In this document: positions 11,717-22,414 of the stretch, piece by piece
Numbering within the stretch: position 1 is the first letter of the stretch
How the letters are laid out: each line of letters starts with the position of its first letter
Position numbers and translations under genes: made by a program
The notes under the pieces: model-generated
What the model was told of the DNA's origin: nothing
The model's input: the letters and a program-made list of their open reading frames with translations, nothing else
The model's database searches: none
Assembly (NCBI GenBank): GCA_019912315.1
Contig: JAIOJA010000042.1
Span: 186,001 to 250,000 of the forward strand
DNA: 64,000 bases
Direction: 5' to 3'
Source: Planctomycetota bacterium
Lineage (GTDB): Bacteria > Planctomycetota > UBA8742 > UBA2392

Positions 11717-11817
11717 GGTGGCTCCTGCCTGTGCGGTTGTGCCCAACGCCCCGAGCGTTGTGCAGCCTGCCCACCGCGCCTAAGATGAAGCCCGCAATCG
11801 GGCTCCAGGAAACGACA

Positions 11818-12075
11818 ATGTCGTCAAAGAGCAGTGACGTGTACGACTACTATTATGAAAACTACCTCATCCTGTACAACCTGTACGGACGGGGTCGTCC
11901 GCGCGTCACCCGTGAACAGTACGAAGAACTGGATTCCGAACTCATGGCCATCGTCGCCAAGGCCGAGCAGGACAACCTCGAGCACGACCAGTTTACACGG
12001 GTCCGGGACATTGAGTACATCCTGATGGACGACGTGGCAGAGGCACTGCTCGATCGCCCTTCCACCTCGACCTGA
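11818..12075 (+). CDS. Small acidic hypothetical protein
   Basis: An 85-residue protein starting at ATG 11818, with AGGAAA about six bases upstream. It is tyrosine-rich at the N-terminus (DVYDYYYENYLILYNLYGRG), then acidic and helical, with no signal peptide, membrane helix or cysteine. It is divergent from the big minus-strand operon and 70 bases upstream of glmS, so it may be co-transcribed with glmS. I do not recognise a family. Codon use resembles the neighbours and the start is well placed, so I regard it as a real gene. Confidence 0.65.
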   Translation: MSSKSSDVYDYYYENYLILYNLYGRGRPRVTREQYEELDSELMAIVAKAEQDNLEHDQFTRVRDIEYILMDDVAEALLDRPSTST

Positions 12076-12145
12076 AATCCAATTTCCGGTAGTCCTCAAC
12101 CCCGCAGCTTGACGATAAATTCCTGAGATTGCCCGGAGCCAGCTT

Positions 12146-13972
<1,827 letters not shown>

Positions 13973-14037
13973 CGCCCCCGCGCTTGCGGGCGGGAGGCGC
14001 GTCCGTTAACCTTTTCTAGAACCCTGCTTCCCCTTGG

Positions 14038-15468
14038 GTGCCCGCGTTGACTTCTCGCCTGCTTGCTTGCATCTGCCTGTTTTTCGTCGCCGCATGTGCG
14101 TCTCAACCCGCCGTCCCGACGGCAAGCGACGACGGCAGCTTTGTAGCCGCTGAGGTCGCGCCCGATGCCGGCCCCGCCGACGCACCCGCAAACAACAACG
14201 ACCGCCTCAAGCCCCTGACCACCGACGAAGAGGCCCAGGGCGCGCTGCTGGTAAACAAGCTCGACACGGCCGAGGATCAGGTCACACGCGAAAGCGTGCT
14301 GGGTGAACTGGTCGCACTGGGGCCCCGGTACTTGGAGTTCTTCCGCAGCATTGATCGCGACTCGCTGGTGCTGGACATGATGTATGTCGTCCGGCGTATC
14401 GAACGCGAGCACAACGTGGGCAACCCAGGCGAACAGCCCGCATACACCGGCAAAGAGCCAACCACCCCGGCAATCAAAGGAAGCGGCGAGATCCAGACCC
14501 GTCGCTACGAGCCCGGCACGGAAGAATACGATCGTGAGTCCGTTGAGCGCTTTATGGCCGAGCGACTGTCGCAGGCCCAACTCATGATGGACGGCGGCAA
14601 CCACAGCGGCGCGGTCAAAATCGCCGAGGCGGCCATCACCCTGATGCCCGAAACCCGTCTGCGGACCGACTTCGATGCGCTGATCCTGCGCGCGAAAGGT
14701 GAAAGCCAGGCCGATTTGATCATCGCCGGCACCATGTCGCTGCAGCCGAGTCATCTGCACTACAGCAAGGATGAAAAGGGTGCGCCCTTCGCGGCCCCAC
14801 TGCTGATTCAGTGCTTCCTGAAGAACGTATCCAGCAAGGCAATCACGCTGCGTCTGTACGAGGGCGAGGGCAAAGAAAGCATTCTGCAACTGTCGATTAC
14901 CTACGAGCAACTGGACTACCAGGGCAACGTGATGTCCCAGCGCGGCAACGTGCGTCTGCCGATTAACGCGGGTGACTCGATCATCCTGCAACCGAACGAG
15001 AGCTACTCGATGGACGTGCCGCTTGAAAGCCTGGCCTCGCTGGATGCCGACGCGCCTCTCAAGTACGCACTGGGGAACGTACGCATCGACGCCGCGCTGC
15101 GGGTCTACGGCGCCCTGGACGACGATGGCAACGGGATGATTCTGCGCCCGATCCAATTCCCCACCCGCGACGTGCTCATCTATCCCGCCAAGTACGACCT
15201 GAGCGAAAGCACGAACCGCCCGCTCACTTCCATGCGCAAGTCGCTCGACGACGGCGCGGCCCAGGATCTGTACATGACGGCCCACCTGGTAGGCACCCGC
15301 GAAAGACGCAGCGCCGGCGACATCCTTCTGGGCGAGGAGTTCGAAGAGAGCACTCTCGCCATGAAACGCGCCCGCCTGAAGGCGCTTACCATCATCTTCA
15401 AGACCGGCGCCAACTGGGACATCAAACAATGGCGCAGCTGGTGGCAAGAAAACCGCCTCAAGCAGTAA
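14038..15468 (+). CDS. Exported lipoprotein of unknown function
   Basis: A 476-residue predicted lipoprotein: the hydrophobic signal (LLACICLFFVAAC) ends in lipobox FVAAC, and a low-complexity Ala/Pro/Asp spacer follows. The start is either GTG 14038 or TTG 14047; neither has a convincing Shine-Dalgarno. The N-terminal half is helical, and the C-terminal half is beta-rich with repeated 'LQLSITYEQLDYQG' and 'NVRIDAALRVYG' type strands. I recognise no family. It is downstream of glmS by 65 bases on the same strand and upstream of a MarR gene. Confidence 0.75.
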   Translation: MPALTSRLLACICLFFVAACASQPAVPTASDDGSFVAAEVAPDAGPADAPANNNDRLKPLTTDEEAQGALLVNKLDTAEDQVTRESVLGELVALGPRYLEFFRSIDRDSLVLDMMYVVRRIEREHNVGNPGEQPAYTGKEPTTPAIKGSGEIQTRRYEPGTEEYDRESVERFMAERLSQAQLMMDGGNHSGAVKIAEAAITLMPETRLRTDFDALILRAKGESQADLIIAGTMSLQPSHLHYSKDEKGAPFAAPLLIQCFLKNVSSKAITLRLYEGEGKESILQLSITYEQLDYQGNVMSQRGNVRLPINAGDSIILQPNESYSMDVPLESLASLDADAPLKYALGNVRIDAALRVYGALDDDGNGMILRPIQFPTRDVLIYPAKYDLSESTNRPLTSMRKSLDDGAAQDLYMTAHLVGTRERRSAGDILLGEEFEESTLAMKRARLKALTIIFKTGANWDIKQWRSWWQENRLKQ

Positions 15469-15527
15469 TCCTGGTTAATCGCTTAAGTTTCATACGCATT
15501 CAACCGAAACAGATTCGGGAGAATGCC

Positions 15528-16013
15528 ATGCCGTTGCCGCGCAACTTCAAACTGACCGCCGACAAGCGCACGCGATTGGGGACGCAACTGCTGCGCCTCG
15601 CCAAGCGCTATGATCGTGCCCTCGGCGAACGCCTATCGCGCTGGCAGTTGTCCCCCACCCACTACGAAATTCTGAAAGTGCTGTACGCCGCCCCGGACTA
15701 CTCGCTGACGCACTCACAACTCGCCGAGGCCATGGGCGTCACACTGCCGAGCATCACCCTGGCCGTGCGCAAGCTCGGCGCGCTGAAACTCGTAGGCGCC
15801 CAGCGCGCCAAAGACCGGCGCTCGCGTATTGTCTCGCTTGGCGTCAAAGGCGCCGAGCTGCTGTCCGTGCTGTACGAAAGCTACGAAGGCTTCGCTGAGG
15901 ATCTGTTCAACGCGATCCCGGACAAGTCCGCCGACAAGCTCGACGCGGTCATCACCAGACTGCTTTCGCGCCTTAGTGCCATGGAAGACGCACGCGTTGC
16001 TTCAGCGGCTTAG
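15528..16013 (+). CDS. MarR-family transcriptional regulator
   Basis: A 161-residue winged-helix regulator. The chosen ATG at 15528 has GGGAG six bases upstream; the open frame extends further 5' but would overlap the previous gene. The DNA-binding core shows the MarR pattern: 'LSPTHYEILKVLYAAPD', then 'LTHSQLAEAMGVTLPSITLAVRKLGALKLV', and the wing 'RAKDRRSRIVSLGVKG'. Flanking helices form the usual dimer interface. MarR proteins usually repress nearby efflux or stress genes in response to small ligands. The next gene downstream is a YdcF/SanA-like membrane protein 47 bases away, but no operator palindrome stands out. Confidence 0.88.
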   Translation: MPLPRNFKLTADKRTRLGTQLLRLAKRYDRALGERLSRWQLSPTHYEILKVLYAAPDYSLTHSQLAEAMGVTLPSITLAVRKLGALKLVGAQRAKDRRSRIVSLGVKGAELLSVLYESYEGFAEDLFNAIPDKSADKLDAVITRLLSRLSAMEDARVASAA

Positions 16014-16059
16014 TCGCTGCGGCTCAAGTGCCTCTGTGTGCCCTGCCGATAGGTGGAGA

Positions 16060-16653
16060 ATGCGCGAACGCCTCTCCACAATTCTGCGTATCGCTAAGCG
16101 CTTTGCCCTGCTTGTGGGCATTCTGGCGATCGTGCAGTTTGCCTGGGTCTTTGTCAGCGGCGGTATCGAATCTGGCCGCAGTGCGGATTGTATCGTCGTG
16201 CCTGGCGCCGCCGTGTGGGCCAATCGCACACCAAGCGATGCCCTGGCTTACCGACTCGAAAGGGCCGCGGCACTGTACCGCGAAGGTCGAGCCCCGTTTG
16301 TGATCGTGACCGGCGGCGGTGAAGGCAACTACGCCGAGGCGGTAGTCATGGCGGAATGGCTGGGGCAACGTGGTGTGCCCGAAGGCGCGTTGATTATCGA
16401 GAATGAATCAGGCACTACCCGGGAGAGCGGGGCGAACGTCGCGAAACTCATGCGCGCCCGAGGTTTCCAGTCGGCGCTGGTTGTGAGCCAGTGGTTTCAC
16501 GTGGGTCGTACGCGCCTGTGCCTGGCACAGGAAGGCATGGAGACATTGCCCGTGCCATGCGGCGGCAACACCCTCGTGAAGGAACCCTGGTTCGTCGCGC
16601 GCGAAATGATCGCCCTGCCCGCCTACGCCCTGCGACTCGACGAGCTGCGCTAG
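16060..16653 (+). CDS. YdcF/SanA-like DUF218 membrane protein
   Basis: A 197-residue protein with one N-terminal membrane helix (about 15-33), then a DUF218 domain: 'ADCIVVPGAAVW', 'RLERAAALYREGRAPFVIVTGG', 'ESGTTRESGANVAKLM' and 'ALVVSQWFHVGRTRL'. The family includes E. coli SanA and YdcF. SanA affects envelope permeability, and the domain has a Rossmann-like nucleotide-binding fold. The start is ATG 16060 with a purine-rich AGGTGGAG directly upstream. It converges with the next gene, and the stop codons overlap by a few bases. Confidence 0.85.
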   Translation: MRERLSTILRIAKRFALLVGILAIVQFAWVFVSGGIESGRSADCIVVPGAAVWANRTPSDALAYRLERAAALYREGRAPFVIVTGGGEGNYAEAVVMAEWLGQRGVPEGALIIENESGTTRESGANVAKLMRARGFQSALVVSQWFHVGRTRLCLAQEGMETLPVPCGGNTLVKEPWFVAREMIALPAYALRLDELR

Positions 16654-18389
16654 CGTTTTTTGAGCGCGTCTTCCAACGTGGTGACTTCGAGTTCCGGCGC
16701 CGTGTCGCTGCCGCCCGCATGGCGAGCAAAGGCATCCTCCCACTGGTCGGCATCAATCAACCCCGCGCCGACCAATCGCCGTTTATAGTCATAGAACAGG
16801 ACGACCCGACGCCCCCAGCGCATTTCGAACTTCGAATCTTTCGCCCCATCGCTTGAGACCGGGGGCGAAGATCCCACGCTGATGCTCTTGGCGCCCTGCA
16901 AGATCTCTTTCGGGATGTCGAGCACGACGTGCGCCGTCGCCGACAACGCGACCTTCCAGGGGCCGTACGGCGCCGTACCTTCGACGCCTGACGTGGGCTC
17001 TCCCCTATTCTCGAGCGGAATGACCTCAGGACGATGGTGGGGCCTGGCGACAATGAACTGCCGTGTGGGCTTGCCTCGCTCAAAGGGCACCCACATCGAA
17101 AAAGTGCCATCGGCGCCGGAATAGGCCACCACCCCGAAGTGCGTGCATTGCAGGCGTGTTTTCAGGGGTTCGCCAAGAGCATCCACAACCTGCCCGCGCG
17201 CCTGGTCGCATTGATCGGCGGCCAGGGTTAAAGCAACGCTGAGTTTGAGCTTTGATCGCTGCCAGCCCCACTCCTTCACCCGACCGGGCAGGCCGCTGTG
17301 CCAGTTCTGCCCGCTCGCGCCGAAAGTCAGCGTGCCGTAGTGTTCCGGCACCAGGAAGTGCAGGCGCCCCGACGACGGAACTTTGGCGCTGATGTACAGG
17401 CTGTCATCAGCGTCCGGCGTGCCCGGCTCGCCAAGGCGCTCGACCCACACCCGCACGCCATCGCCCACGGCCTCGGGCGGTGATACGTCCACGACCAGCT
17501 CAAAAACCGGCGCGAGTTCAAGCTGAATCCTGAGCGCGCCATCGTTCTTCTCGTGATTGATGGCTTCCAGACCGCCGACGATCTGGAACGCCGGTGAGTG
17601 CACAACCACCTCCAGCCCCTCACGCCCGAAATCCTCGCCCATCCGTTCCGTCACCGGCAGCGCGAACCACCCTTCGTCGTCATGCACGACGACGCTAAAT
17701 TCCGGCAGTCGCTTCAGGTACACAACCGCTTGCCGACGGGCCGATTCCGTCAGGTCCGTGCGCGCCTCCTTTGTGAGTGTCGGCCAGACCAGTTGCCCCA
17801 CCAGCGTCCACGGCAGGCCCGGGATTTCACTGTCGCCGTCCAGCTTGGATGACGGGACGAGCGCACTGGCCCCTTTGCGATGAGCACGAGGATCGATTGA
17901 TAGCGCTGCTTCGTCGCGTTCCAGGGCCCTTATATCCGGCGCCTGCAGCGTGGAGACGACGAACGCCTCAAGGTCTTCCTCACCCGCCGCTCCGCCCCGA
18001 ACGCCAGCCTGGCCCGCAACCGTCACGGCCTCAACGACATCTTGTGTCGCGGTGGTATCAGCGTTCGTGTCGGCACCGGCACGTCTTGTCTCTACAGACT
18101 CCGGCGCCCGCCCCCGTTCGACTTCGCCCGCTTTGCCTTCTTTGTCTTCTTCGGGAATGTCCTCAAGGGGGCCGCCGGTTCCGCCCGCGTCGTTGCCGGC
18201 ATCAGGGTCCGGCAGGTCGGCGAAGGGGTCGCCTCCGCAATGTGCGTCGCGCGCTGCGCGACCGTCAGTCCCTGACGACTCGGCGCCACCAGGCGGCCAG
18301 GGGTAATTCTTCAGGTAGACCCACGAGCCCAGCAACACAACCAACAGAAACACCAGCGCGACAAGCGCGAAAGTTGATGAGCGTTTCAT
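16650..18389 (-). CDS. Large membrane-anchored exported protein with carboxypeptidase-regulatory-like segment
   Basis: 579 residues. The N-terminus is a signal anchor (about 8-25) followed by a disordered region rich in Gly, Asp, Glu and Ala up to roughly residue 170. The extracytoplasmic part is beta-rich. Near residue 400, 'ARGQVVDALGEPLKTRLQC', followed by 'YSGADGTFSMWVPF', matches the start of a carboxypeptidase-regulatory-like (Ig-type) domain. No enzyme motif is visible. It and the following minus-strand gene (18453-20138) share this style and are probably related in function and co-transcribed. Function is unknown; an adhesive or scaffolding surface protein is a reasonable guess. Confidence 0.75.
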   Translation of the reverse strand: MKRSSTFALVALVFLLVVLLGSWVYLKNYPWPPGGAESSGTDGRAARDAHCGGDPFADLPDPDAGNDAGGTGGPLEDIPEEDKEGKAGEVERGRAPESVETRRAGADTNADTTATQDVVEAVTVAGQAGVRGGAAGEEDLEAFVVSTLQAPDIRALERDEAALSIDPRAHRKGASALVPSSKLDGDSEIPGLPWTLVGQLVWPTLTKEARTDLTESARRQAVVYLKRLPEFSVVVHDDEGWFALPVTERMGEDFGREGLEVVVHSPAFQIVGGLEAINHEKNDGALRIQLELAPVFELVVDVSPPEAVGDGVRVWVERLGEPGTPDADDSLYISAKVPSSGRLHFLVPEHYGTLTFGASGQNWHSGLPGRVKEWGWQRSKLKLSVALTLAADQCDQARGQVVDALGEPLKTRLQCTHFGVVAYSGADGTFSMWVPFERGKPTRQFIVARPHHRPEVIPLENRGEPTSGVEGTAPYGPWKVALSATAHVVLDIPKEILQGAKSISVGSSPPVSSDGAKDSKFEMRWGRRVVLFYDYKRRLVGAGLIDADQWEDAFARHAGGSDTAPELEVTTLEDALKKR

Positions 18390-18452
18390 GGTTCGTCCTC
18401 TCGGCCCCTCGCACCTATCATAAAGGGCCGGCCTCTATGATAGAGAAACGAA

Positions 18453-20138
18453 TCAATCCTCTTTCGGTTGGTCCATTGGCTTGAAATCCGGGTTGGGCAC
18501 GAGCTTCAGGTCAAGCTCCCAGACTTTTTCATCGTTCACTTCGATCACCACTTCTTCGGTGACCAGCGGAAAGTTGTCGATCTTCATCCAGTCGCCGTCC
18601 TTGAACTCCTTGCCGTCCTGCATGGCCGCGAAGCGCACGCGGAACTTCGAACCGCGTTGCAGTAGCGGCACAAACACCTTGCCGTCGGCCTTCAGGGCCG
18701 GATTGCCCAGGAACGCATCCTGCGAATAGGGCCCGAACTCCTGGTCCACCTGGTTCCTGATCCATTTGAACAACACCATGTTCGTGCACACCTCACCGCC
18801 CGGCAGTTTCACCGTTCCCGTGGCAAAAGGGATCGCGTACTCGAGCACGAGTTCCTGCACCTGCTTGTCGGTTACCTCGATTTTTCCCATGAACATGCTA
18901 CCGCGAGCGCCGTAAACCTCATATGTCCCGGTCGCGAGCCCCATGAAACGCACCGTGCCCGCATCGTTCGTGTAGCCCGAGGCCGTGTATGACTGCGCCA
19001 GATGCTCCGGCACATCAATTTTGAGCGGCAGCAGGTTGATGTCGAGTTCGTTCACCGGCAACGGCACTTTGTGGGTCTGAATCTTCACGTCCACCACGCG
19101 CATGTCCTCCGTGTACAGCTCCCATTCCTGCTCTTTATCTTGCACGTCCCCCAGCTTCAGGTTCGAAATCACGCGCAGCACCTGGTCGCTGCCCGCCGGC
19201 CTGATCACCACCGTGAAGTCGTCAGGGTTAATCATCCAGGCCTGGATATTGAACGTGCCCACTGGCCAATAAATCTCTTCGCCGTCGGGGCCTTCCTCGT
19301 CGGGCATTCGTCCGTCGGCGGTCCAGTTTCGAAGCTGGCGCAGGTACTGGTTGGTGTACAGGTTGATCGAGGCGGCAACCCCCTCACCGGTGCGCCCGTC
19401 AATCACGCGACCCCTGATGGTCGGCCCCTTGGCAAGGACCATGTCGAGCGTCTGGTCTTCGAACACGCCCGTTTTCTCAATCACCTTGATGTAGCCCGGC
19501 CAGTCATCAAGGGACCGGTCGGCCCAGTACGCCCATACCTGATAGTACCCGGTCGGAAGCTCGATCTCGTAGTTGCCATCTTCGTCGGCCAGTGTGCCCC
19601 TGGGCTCATCAAACAGCTTGAACGTACCGTCCTGGGCGACATCCAGCGGGGCGAAGGCCACGTTGGCGCGCACGGCGGGCTTGTCGAGTCCCGCGACACT
19701 GATCTTGCCCGTCACCCGCACGCGTTTGAGCGGACGAACCTGCACGGCCCAGGGCTCCTCTTTTTCGAATTTCATGGTGGCAATGGGAACGTTCGACCAG
19801 CCCTCGGGAATCACGTAGTCGCCGTAAGCGAAAACGCGCAGACGCTTCGGCATGTCGAACAACTCCATGCGCAGTTTGCCCTTCGCGTCGGTGATGCAGG
19901 TGATGTTGTGGTTGCTGCCGTCGGCCTTCTGGTACAGCACCAGCAGCTTGAAGTCCGGCAGCGCCTTGTCGTTGCCCAGCATATTCAGCGTCGCTACGAC
20001 AACCTTGGGCGATTCCCCCTCGCCGAATTTCACTGTGCTTGAAAGCTCGTCCTGAGCCGTAGCCGGCGAAGGCGCCAGCATGGCAAGCAAAGCGATCAAC
20101 GAAGCCAGCGCGGCGCATATGATGCAGAGTCGGTGCAT
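18453..20138 (-). CDS. Large exported protein with repeated Ig-like/carboxypeptidase-regulatory-like domains
   Basis: About 561 residues. I set the start at ATG 20138, where GGGAAG lies upstream and a clean signal peptide follows (MHRLCIICAALASLIALLAML, ending SPATAQ). The open frame reaches 20261, but that extension lacks a signal. The mature protein has successive beta domains with 'VTGKISVAGLDKPAVRANVAF', 'GNYEIELPTGYYQVWA' and 'IRGRVIDGRTGEGVAASINLY', the hallmark of carboxypeptidase-regulatory-like folds. The C-terminal end is acidic. It is divergent from the CoA-transferase gene across a 137-base gap. No catalytic residues are seen; I infer a periplasmic or surface structural protein. 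Confidence 0.78.
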   Translation of the reverse strand: MHRLCIICAALASLIALLAMLAPSPATAQDELSSTVKFGEGESPKVVVATLNMLGNDKALPDFKLLVLYQKADGSNHNITCITDAKGKLRMELFDMPKRLRVFAYGDYVIPEGWSNVPIATMKFEKEEPWAVQVRPLKRVRVTGKISVAGLDKPAVRANVAFAPLDVAQDGTFKLFDEPRGTLADEDGNYEIELPTGYYQVWAYWADRSLDDWPGYIKVIEKTGVFEDQTLDMVLAKGPTIRGRVIDGRTGEGVAASINLYTNQYLRQLRNWTADGRMPDEEGPDGEEIYWPVGTFNIQAWMINPDDFTVVIRPAGSDQVLRVISNLKLGDVQDKEQEWELYTEDMRVVDVKIQTHKVPLPVNELDINLLPLKIDVPEHLAQSYTASGYTNDAGTVRFMGLATGTYEVYGARGSMFMGKIEVTDKQVQELVLEYAIPFATGTVKLPGGEVCTNMVLFKWIRNQVDQEFGPYSQDAFLGNPALKADGKVFVPLLQRGSKFRVRFAAMQDGKEFKDGDWMKIDNFPLVTEEVVIEVNDEKVWELDLKLVPNPDFKPMDQPKED

Positions 20139-20263
20139 GATCTTCCCTTGTCGGCGCGTGATACCTGACAACCTATGAACGATCACATCACACCAAGCGC
20201 CCGCCAAAACCAACCCAAAAAACGCGTTCAGGGCGTTACCGTTTCGACGTACGCATTTCAAGC

Positions 20264-20276
20264 TATCCTGTCGCCA
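20264..20276 (+). promoter_or_regulatory. Possible -10 element for a leaderless CoA-transferase mRNA
   Basis: TATCCT at 20264-20269 ends six bases before the ATG of the CoA-transferase gene, and no Shine-Dalgarno precedes that ATG. If used, transcription would start at or near the start codon. The -35 match (TTTCGA, 16 bases upstream) is weak. Confidence 0.25.
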
Positions 20277-21550
20277 TGAAGTATGTAAGCGCAGAGCAGG
20301 CTGTCGCGGGCATCAAGTCGGGGCAGCGGGTGTTTATCGGCAGCGGCGCCGCGGAGCCTTCCGAACTTGTAAGCGCCATGACCGCGCGTACGGGTGAGCT
20401 GCGGGATGTGAACGTGCTTCACATTCTTACGCTGGGTGAAGCGCCTTACGTCGCCCCCGATTGCGCCGACAGCTTCCGGCATACGGCCTTCTTTATCGGG
20501 CACAATGTGCGCGAGGCCGTACAGTCCGGGCGCGCGGATTTCATGCCGATCTTCCTCAGTGAGATACCGGCCTTGTTCGAACGCCGTCTGCCGCTTGACT
20601 GGGCACTTGTGCAACTGAGCCCACCCGACAAGCACGGCTACTGCACAGTGGGCGTGGCCGCCGACGTCGTGATCAGCGCGATTCGCCATGCCCGCAACGT
20701 GGTTGCCGAAATCAATCCGTACATGCCCCGCACCTGGGGCAACACAATCATTCACGTCGATCAACTGCGCGCGTGCGTAAAGGTGGAGTATCCGCTACCT
20801 GAGCTGAAACCGGAGCCCATCGACGACGTAAGCGCCGCGATCGGGCGGCACGTCGCGGGTCTGATCGACGACGGCGACTGCCTGCAACTGGGCATCGGCA
20901 CGATTCCGAACGCGGTGCTGCGAGAGCTGCGCAACCACACACACCTGGGCGTACACACGGAGATGCTGAGCGACGGAATCGTGGACCTTGTGCAGACCGG
21001 AGCGATCGACTGCACCCGGAAGAACTACCATCCTGACAAAGTCATCTGCAGTTTTGTGATGGGGACCCGCGCGCTGTATGACTTCGTCGATGACAACCCG
21101 TTTGTGGAAAGCTACGGCAGCGAGTTCGTGAACGACCCGTACAACATCGCCCGCAACGACCACATGGCGGCCGTCAACAGCGCGCTGCAGGTTGACTTGA
21201 CCGGTCAAGTCAACTCGGATTCCATCGGCAGTCGGCCTTACAGCGGCATCGGCGGGCAGGTTGATTTCATACGCGGCGCGGCCAAATCGCGCGGCGGCAA
21301 GCCCATCATCGCCCTGCCCAGCACCGCCATGAAAGGGCAGCTCAGTCGCATTGTGCCGACGCTTCTGGAAGGGGCAGGTGTTGTCACCTCGCGCGGGGAT
21401 GTGCATTACATCGCTACCGAGTACGGCGTCGCCAATCTTTACGCCAAGGGCATCCACGAGCGCGCGAAGGCCCTGATTCAGATCGCCCACCCGAACTTCC
21501 GCGAGGAACTGCAGCGACGCGCGGTCGAGTTAAAGCTTGGTCGCCAGTAA
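20276..21550 (+). CDS. Acetyl-CoA hydrolase/transferase family CoA-transferase
   Basis: A 424-residue class I-type CoA-transferase of the acetyl-CoA hydrolase/4-hydroxybutyrate CoA-transferase group. Recognisable blocks are 'GSGAAEPSELVSAM' near residue 22, 'GVAADVVISAIRHA', 'LQLGIGTIPNAVL', 'LGVHTEMLSDGIVDL', 'YSGIGGQVDFIRGAA' and the C-terminal 'THYIATEYGVANL'-like block (read here as VHYIATEYGVANLYAKG). Such enzymes move CoA between acetate and acyl groups such as succinyl, butyryl or 4-hydroxybutyryl. The specific substrate cannot be read from sequence. No partner enzyme of a named pathway is adjacent, although sucD lies elsewhere in the window. Confidence 0.88.
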   Translation: MKYVSAEQAVAGIKSGQRVFIGSGAAEPSELVSAMTARTGELRDVNVLHILTLGEAPYVAPDCADSFRHTAFFIGHNVREAVQSGRADFMPIFLSEIPALFERRLPLDWALVQLSPPDKHGYCTVGVAADVVISAIRHARNVVAEINPYMPRTWGNTIIHVDQLRACVKVEYPLPELKPEPIDDVSAAIGRHVAGLIDDGDCLQLGIGTIPNAVLRELRNHTHLGVHTEMLSDGIVDLVQTGAIDCTRKNYHPDKVICSFVMGTRALYDFVDDNPFVESYGSEFVNDPYNIARNDHMAAVNSALQVDLTGQVNSDSIGSRPYSGIGGQVDFIRGAAKSRGGKPIIALPSTAMKGQLSRIVPTLLEGAGVVTSRGDVHYIATEYGVANLYAKGIHERAKALIQIAHPNFREELQRRAVELKLGRQ

Positions 21551-21568
21551 GATCATCGTGGAGGAACC

Positions 21569-22414
21569 ATGCGCCGCCTGGCATTCATGACACTACTGCT
21601 GATAACAGCCTGCGGGAACAGTGCCCCGAACACGCCGCCCGCCAATTCGCCCCCAGCAGCGAACCAGGAGCACGTGAAGCCGCCCGAGGACAGCAAGCGA
21701 AAGGAAGCGCGGCGCCTGTTTGACGAAGCCGAGGCGCTGTCCGTGGCAGGCGATAACAGCGCCGCCGCGGACAAACTGGAAAGGGCGATTGCACTGTCGC
21801 CTACAGACGGTGAGATTCATGCCCGCCTGGGTCACGTTTACATCAAGCTGCTGCGCTATGACGATGCGCGGGGCGCGCTGCTGTTGGCGATCAAGCTGGT
21901 TGAGGGCGAGCCACGGCGGCAGTTAGAGTTTCTGGCATCGTGGTGCAGCTACACGCACGCCACCGAGCTGTTTCAAGGGCAGCAGCATGACAAGGCGCTG
22001 AATGAACTGAGGACAGCCCTCGAGCTCCAGCCGGACAACACCGACGCCCGAAGGCTTGTCGGGCAGATTCATTCGGCGAATGGACGCTACGACGAAGCAA
22101 CCAGGGCTTACGCTATCCTATGTGCTCAAACCACCGGCGATGTGCACCACAGCGCCCTTCGCGACATGGGCGAGGCGCAGTTCCGCGACGGTAAATACCG
22201 GGCGGCCATTGAGACATTTACGAAGTTGATTGACCTGAACGCCGAAGGGTATGAGGCCTACGGCTGGCGCGGCTACTGCCATGTTCAGGTCGGCGACCGG
22301 CAACGCGCCGTAAGTGATTTCACACAGGCGGTCCAGCGCACAAGCAGCCCTGAGCGGCGCGCCGACTACGACGAGAAACTGCGGCAACTAGCGCAGGTCG
22401 ACGAGGGCGAGTGA
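21569..22414 (+). CDS. TPR-repeat lipoprotein
   Basis: A 281-residue lipoprotein starting at ATG 21569 behind GGAGG. The signal ends at lipobox LITAC, followed by a Pro/Ala/Asn linker. From about residue 45 there are consecutive tetratricopeptide repeats: 'ARRLFDEAEALSVAGDNSAAADKLERAIALSP', 'ARLGHVYIKLLRYDDARGALLLAI', 'KALNELRTALELQPDNTDA' and 'AIETFTKLIDLNAEGYEAYGWRG'. TPR proteins act as assembly scaffolds. It is 18 bases after the CoA-transferase and overlaps the methyltransferase downstream, so the three form an operon-like string without an obvious functional link. Confidence 0.88.
   Translation: MRRLAFMTLLLITACGNSAPNTPPANSPPAANQEHVKPPEDSKRKEARRLFDEAEALSVAGDNSAAADKLERAIALSPTDGEIHARLGHVYIKLLRYDDARGALLLAIKLVEGEPRRQLEFLASWCSYTHATELFQGQQHDKALNELRTALELQPDNTDARRLVGQIHSANGRYDEATRAYAILCAQTTGDVHHSALRDMGEAQFRDGKYRAAIETFTKLIDLNAEGYEAYGWRGYCHVQVGDRQRAVSDFTQAVQRTSSPERRADYDEKLRQLAQVDEGE

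Noticed and set aside
12076-12145. glmS ribozyme upstream of glmS
   Set aside because: The 70-base gap is too short for the catalytic core and no matching pseudoknot is visible.
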